Shown one piece after another: positions 60,439-64,000 of a stretch of 64,000 nucleotides of DNA. Position 1 is the stretch's first letter. Each line of letters begins with the position of its first letter. Position numbers and translations under genes: made by a program. The DNA is taken from assembly GCA_002449395.1 (NCBI GenBank), contig DKDP01000038.1, positions 5,429 to 69,428 of the forward strand, given 5' to 3'. Under the pieces are notes generated by a model. That model worked only from the letters and a program-made list of their open reading frames with translations. It ran no database searches and had not been told where the DNA came from. The DNA is from Ruminococcaceae bacterium UBA6845. GTDB lineage: Bacteria; Bacillota; Clostridia; Oscillospirales; Acutalibacteraceae.

Positions 60439-61560
60439 ATGTCAGTCAACGGAGTCAATTACAGTCTTTACCTTCCGAGCTATTCCATCGGTTCGGACTG
60501 TTACAAGGAAATTCCGTATGTTACAAGATTTTTCGGTAAAACGGCCGCTGTGATCGGCGGCAAAACCGCTATGTCAAAGGCGAAGCAGGCTCTGCTCGAC
60601 GGTATAGACGGATCCGATGTTAAGATTCTCGATTTTATCGAATACGGCGGCGATTCGACATATGAAAACGGCGATGCACTAATTTCAAATCCTGTTGTCC
60701 GAGAGGCTGATATGATTTTTGCCGTAGGCGGAGGCCGTGCCTGTGATACGGGAAAATATGTTGCCGACAAGTTCGACAAGCCGCTGTTCACATTTCCGAC
60801 TGTCGCATCAAACTGTTCGCCCGTAACCGCTATCTCCGTAATCTACAACACCGACGGAACATTCAGAGATTATTACTATCCGAAGCTCGCTAATCACTGC
60901 TTTATCAATTCCGCCGTCATTGCCGACTCGCCCGAGCATCTTCTCTGGGCAGGTATCGGCGATGCGCTCAGCAAGGAATATGAGGCTCTTTTTTCGTCGA
61001 AAGACGACGTGCTTTCTCACACGCCGCTTATGGGCAAACAACTCAGCCGTGTATGTACCGAGCCTCTTCTTGAATACGGTGCCGACGCATTGAAAGCGAT
61101 TCGTGAAAAGAAGCCCTCGTTCGCTCTGGAACAGGTAATTCTTGATATAATTGTCTCAACCGGTATTATATCCAATATGATGACAACGGTTGACGGCTAC
61201 TATTACAACTCAACCCTTGCGCATTGTATTTACTACGGCGCCACAGTCACCGAACACGGTCACAGTCATTTGCACGGTGAAATTGTTTCGCTCGGAGTTC
61301 TTTGTCTGCTTCAATTTGAGGGTCGGTTCGATGAGGTTGAGCGGATTATGAAATTCAATCATTCAATAGGTCTCCCTGTCTGCTTTGACGATATTGAGGT
61401 TGAGGAAAGCGAATTTGAAAAGATGGCTGATAAATTTGTCCTGACAACAGAATGGGCTCACAAGCCGAGCGGAGTAACCAGAGACGGTTATATCGGCGCA
61501 ATGCGTGAACTCAATAAAATCGGAAGAGAGTTTAAGAAAAGCATTGATGAAAAGCATTGA
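60439..61560 (+). CDS. Iron-containing alcohol/glycerol dehydrogenase family protein
   Basis: A 373-residue oxidoreductase of the glycerol-dehydrogenase-like group. The NAD-binding GGGRACDTGKYVAD (about 97-110), FPTVASNCSPVTA (about 119-131) and metal-ligand HGHSHLHGEIVSLGVL near residue 275 are recognisable. Relatives act on glycerol, glycerol-1-phosphate or other polyols; the substrate is not clear. ATG at 60439 is chosen; the longer frame from 60394 runs through the leader terminator. Confidence 0.82.
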   Translation: MSVNGVNYSLYLPSYSIGSDCYKEIPYVTRFFGKTAAVIGGKTAMSKAKQALLDGIDGSDVKILDFIEYGGDSTYENGDALISNPVVREADMIFAVGGGRACDTGKYVADKFDKPLFTFPTVASNCSPVTAISVIYNTDGTFRDYYYPKLANHCFINSAVIADSPEHLLWAGIGDALSKEYEALFSSKDDVLSHTPLMGKQLSRVCTEPLLEYGADALKAIREKKPSFALEQVILDIIVSTGIISNMMTTVDGYYYNSTLAHCIYYGATVTEHGHSHLHGEIVSLGVLCLLQFEGRFDEVERIMKFNHSIGLPVCFDDIEVEESEFEKMADKFVLTTEWAHKPSGVTRDGYIGAMRELNKIGREFKKSIDEKH

Positions 61561-61585
61561 ACATTTTCCCGAGACGTGATATAAT
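61557..61585 (+). promoter_or_regulatory. Promoter overlapping the dehydrogenase stop codon
   Basis: TTGAAC (61557-61562), 17 bases, TATAAT (61580-61585), 30 bases before the next ATG. Confidence 0.6.
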
Positions 61586-61614
61586 ATTTACAAATCTTCA
61601 AAGGAAGTTTCAAT

Positions 61615-62394
61615 ATGGATCATTCAACTGCTATGATTTTATCCTACTGCATTATTTTCAGCTTTTTCAATATTGCAGTATTTCTTATGTATTATATCTT
61701 CGGTTTCACATATGACATTGAGCTCAGAAAAATTGAGAAAAGAATTTTTCTTCCGCCGTTTGCGGTCTTTCTGTTCCATTTCAAAGGCGTGAAGTCATCT
61801 TCAAAGACACGGGCTACACGCACGGGCGGCGGATGTGAGATCTATGCGCTGGCATATCTGATAATTTCGGAAATTGCCTGCTTTGTGATCGCAAAACTTT
61901 CCCATGACCTCGTTCTCCCCTGCCGAATTTCCATTGCCGCCTTTGTGATATCACTTGCGGCGTTCATCTTTATTGCGATCAAGACAAAAAGGAAAATTAA
62001 AAGCAGTAATGTTGCGGAAGAAATTCAGGAAATAACCGATTATCTTACGCCGAAAGAAACGATCGACATAAATAATTCCGAGGGAATAGACGAATTTCTG
62101 ACCGAAACGCCCGAGGAAAACCCGAAGCCCAAGCCTGCGATTCTTGATGCGCTGAACGAGGGCACCGAGGTTGAGCGTGAAACCGCAGATGTCGGCGAGG
62201 GTATGGAGGAATTAAACAGACTGAAAGAAAACCCGATTGAGGGAGAAATTCAGCTAATTGACCTTAACGATATCAATGCGATTCCCGATTCTATGCTTAA
62301 TCCCAATGAGCCCGACCGAGAAACGACGAATGTTTCCGAGGGTATGGACGCAATCAACAAGCTGCGCAGTAACCCGATAGATAATGAATTTTAA
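61615..62394 (+). CDS. Membrane protein with duplicated C-terminal motif, unknown
   Basis: A 259-residue protein with three or four hydrophobic segments in the first 125 residues (about 8-30, 75-95, 100-122) and an acidic cytoplasmic C-terminal half. That half contains two near-identical copies of one motif: ERETADVGEGMEELNRLKENP near 185 and DRETTNVSEGMDAINKLRSNP near 234. No family recognised. The repeats look like short helical binding segments. It converges with the next gene, overlapping by four bases. Confidence 0.65.
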   Translation: MDHSTAMILSYCIIFSFFNIAVFLMYYIFGFTYDIELRKIEKRIFLPPFAVFLFHFKGVKSSSKTRATRTGGGCEIYALAYLIISEIACFVIAKLSHDLVLPCRISIAAFVISLAAFIFIAIKTKRKIKSSNVAEEIQEITDYLTPKETIDINNSEGIDEFLTETPEENPKPKPAILDALNEGTEVERETADVGEGMEELNRLKENPIEGEIQLIDLNDINAIPDSMLNPNEPDRETTNVSEGMDAINKLRSNPIDNEF

Positions 62395-63824
62395 AAAACT
62401 GAGCCGGATGAGATTCCCATCCGGTTCAGTTTTTCTATGTCCTCACTATTTACTTTTCCGTCGTTGTTTGCGTCAGCCAGCTTAACCGAAAGTCGATCCG
62501 ACAGCATTCCGCCGCCAACACACGCCGCTATAACCGCATCTGTGCCGTCAAGCACGCCGTCACGGTTCATATCGCCCCGTGTCACAGGCTGAAACGAATC
62601 AATACAAATGTCATTCTGCACGAGGTAAAAGCCCTCGTCCTTTTTTTCAATTGTATATCCGTCGGCGACTGCGACATTATCCGAATCCGCCGTTACAAGG
62701 CAATCGGAAATTCTGCCGTCCGTATCGAGATACGGATATTTTTCCGTGCAGCCGTCGCTGTTGTAATCAAAAAATCTTACGCTTTCATCATTCATATAAG
62801 CGGTCAAAACACTCTTGTCGGAATCGGTATAAAAGTACAGATTCGTGTCATCGGGATGACCTGCGGTTATCGGAGTGTTTGTTATGCCGTTCTGATAAAC
62901 CGACTTGAAATCACTCAGTGCAACAGTCAGCAAGGACAGAGCACTGCCGTCCGAATTGTGTATTCCGTCGAAAGCGGCATTGCACTTATACCCGTTGCCG
63001 ATATTCTCAGCGTTCTTTCCCGCAACCGCCTTGACACTGCCTCCGTTGATTGTAACGGTACCGCCGTTGCCAGCAAATCCGCCACCGATACCTGCCGCAC
63101 TTTCACCGCCGATTGCCGTAACCGTGCCGCCGTTTATCGTGATGGTGCCGCCGCGGCAAAGATTTCCGCCGCCGATTCCCGAGCCGTAAGCTCCGCCCTT
63201 GGCAACAATGTTCCCACCGTTGATTGTGATCGTACCGCCGTTGCCTGCCGAACCGCCGCCGATTCCCGATCCGTATCCGTCGATTCCGCCCGTTGCGTAG
63301 ATTGTGCCCGAATTTATCGTAAGCGTGCCGTTTGATTTGCCGCTTCCGCCGCCGATTCCCGCCTCAATCTCACTCTGGGCATAAAGGATTCCGTCACCGC
63401 CGACGGTTGCCGACGCTTTGACCGCAATGTCAAGCCCGGCTCTGTACGTTCCGGGGATGAGATGATTCTCTCCGCTGACAGTCAGATTTATGCTTGCCGT
63501 TTTAAGAACGCATAGGGCATAATCATTTTCACCCGTCCGCTTGATATTTATATTTTTGATTTCAACATTCTGTGTGCCGTCGGTAACCGAAACGCTGTGG
63601 TCAACCGCTTTTGACGGTGCGGACTGCGTAACGATATATCCGACAGGATTGATATTCGACACGAGCTTTCCTTTTTCATCGTAGCCCGAGACAGCACTGT
63701 CCCCGATTTTCACATCGCCGAAATCGAGGTAGAAAACAGTTCTGTCCTCCGACGCCCTTGTTGAAAACGGAAATGAAGCGAATATCAATGTTACAGAAAA
63801 GAGGATTAACAGTAATTTTTTCAT
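62391..63824 (-). CDS. Secreted glycine-rich repeat protein with type I dockerin
   Basis: A 477-residue exported protein: signal peptide (1-24, ending TRAS), a run of about five glycine-rich beta-type repeats (GIGGGSAGNGGTITINGG and variants, about 150-275) and a C-terminal type I dockerin (about 410-470) with loops GDMNRDGVLDGTDAV and ADANNDGKVNSEDIE. The repeats are a beta-helix-like carbohydrate/adhesion module. ATG at 63824 opens the signal peptide; upstream in-frame codons to 63884 are unlikely. The dockerin implies attachment to a cohesin-bearing scaffold not seen here. Confidence 0.82.
   Translation of the reverse strand: MKKLLLILFSVTLIFASFPFSTRASEDRTVFYLDFGDVKIGDSAVSGYDEKGKLVSNINPVGYIVTQSAPSKAVDHSVSVTDGTQNVEIKNINIKRTGENDYALCVLKTASINLTVSGENHLIPGTYRAGLDIAVKASATVGGDGILYAQSEIEAGIGGGSGKSNGTLTINSGTIYATGGIDGYGSGIGGGSAGNGGTITINGGNIVAKGGAYGSGIGGGNLCRGGTITINGGTVTAIGGESAAGIGGGFAGNGGTVTINGGSVKAVAGKNAENIGNGYKCNAAFDGIHNSDGSALSLLTVALSDFKSVYQNGITNTPITAGHPDDTNLYFYTDSDKSVLTAYMNDESVRFFDYNSDGCTEKYPYLDTDGRISDCLVTADSDNVAVADGYTIEKKDEGFYLVQNDICIDSFQPVTRGDMNRDGVLDGTDAVIAACVGGGMLSDRLSVKLADANNDGKVNSEDIEKLNRMGISSGSVF
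62397..62436. terminator. Bidirectional terminator overlapping two gene ends
   Basis: AACTGAGCCGGATG (62397-62410) pairs with 62418-62431 with one mismatch, followed by TTTT; it lies inside the last codons of the minus-strand dockerin gene. Confidence 0.7.
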
Positions 63825-63844
63825 AATAATCACTTTATACCAAG

Positions 63845-63874
63845 AACGGCACCTTTTCAGATGCCGTTTTTGTT
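63845..63874. terminator. Hairpin between the dockerin gene and the partial gene
   Basis: AACGGCA (63845-63851) pairs with TGCCGTT (63862-63868), with a T-rich run on the plus strand. Confidence 0.5.
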
Positions 63875-63880
63875 TTGGAT

Positions 63881-64000
63881 TCAATTTCCGAAAATGTTGC
63901 CGAGTGCTTCGCCGATGGATTCGTAGCCGAAATCACCTTTTTTATCGGTGTTGCCCTCAATGATGGGGCTGAAGCTCGATCCGCTCGTTCCCTCGTCCGT
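63881..64000 (-). CDS. 3' end of an unidentified gene (partial)
   Basis: On the minus strand a frame is open from the window edge to a TGA at 63881-63883, giving a 39-residue tail: Gly/Ser-rich, then GYESIGEALGNIFGN. The short amphipathic end resembles the tails of the secreted proteins upstream. The product cannot be named. Confidence 0.55.
   Translation of the reverse strand, partial: TDEGTSGSSFSPIIEGNTDKKGDFGYESIGEALGNIFGN

Overview
The window looks like chromosome from a spore-forming, Gram-positive member of the Clostridia, most like an Oscillospiraceae/Ruminococcaceae gut bacterium. This is inferred from dipicolinate synthase (dpaAB), the cotJ spore-coat operon, a CIRCE heat-shock operator, secreted proteins with type I dockerins and BspA-type leucine-rich repeats, strong Gram-positive ribosome binding sites with frequent TTG starts, and a moderate GC host sequence. 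No species is claimed.

Layout. 1-25.4 kb is ordinary core genome: murC, dpaAB, a PHP phosphoesterase, a ceramidase-like hydrolase, an aquaporin, an RlmCD-type rRNA methylase, a ydjI-ydjG-ydjH-like membrane-stress cluster, Hsp20, acetolactate decarboxylase with a KdgT-like permease and a divergent PucR-type regulator, tRNA-Leu(UAA), phosphoglucomutase, a secreted lipase-like protein, and HtpG under CIRCE. At 25.5-25.9 kb there is a threefold tandem repeat whose hairpin stems covary. At 27.6-28.0 kb a strong promoter drives a 41-codon ORF followed by a folded RNA-like segment and a terminator. From 28.0 to 34.7 kb a MarR regulator, a heterodimeric ABC exporter, an esterase, a PlsC acyltransferase and a second PHP protein form one operon.

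The main discovery is at 34.8-52.5 kb. The cotJABC operon is interrupted inside cotJC (spore-coat manganese catalase) by a 16.7-kb AT-richer integrative mobilizable element. The first 60 codons of cotJC lie at 35262-35441 and the remaining 138 at 52125-52541. Joining them at the shared TAT restores one uninterrupted 198-residue CotJC in frame, through its metal-ligand motif TEELGHLE. The element encodes a large serine recombinase immediately downstream of, and in the same direction as, the cotJ genes. It also carries a ParE/Phd-type toxin-antitoxin pair, a four-gene restriction/defence operon (two methylase-like proteins, a HEPN-like protein and a GIY-YIG-helicase fusion), a HUH replication initiator with an iteron/hairpin origin, a TraG/VirD4-like coupling protein, an ArdC-like antirestriction/protease protein, MobC and a MobA-type relaxase. 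The arrangement is that of a sporulation-gene intervening element (precedents: skin in sigK, SP-beta in spsM), here built on a mobilizable plasmid-like element instead of a prophage. Whether excision is programmed in the mother cell is inference.

From 52.6 to 64 kb an ECF sigma factor and membrane anti-sigma factor head a probable operon with two very large secreted proteins (LRR and GLUG/dockerin). An iron-containing alcohol dehydrogenase behind a leader terminator, a membrane protein with a duplicated C-terminal motif, and another secreted dockerin protein follow. A partial gene runs off each end.
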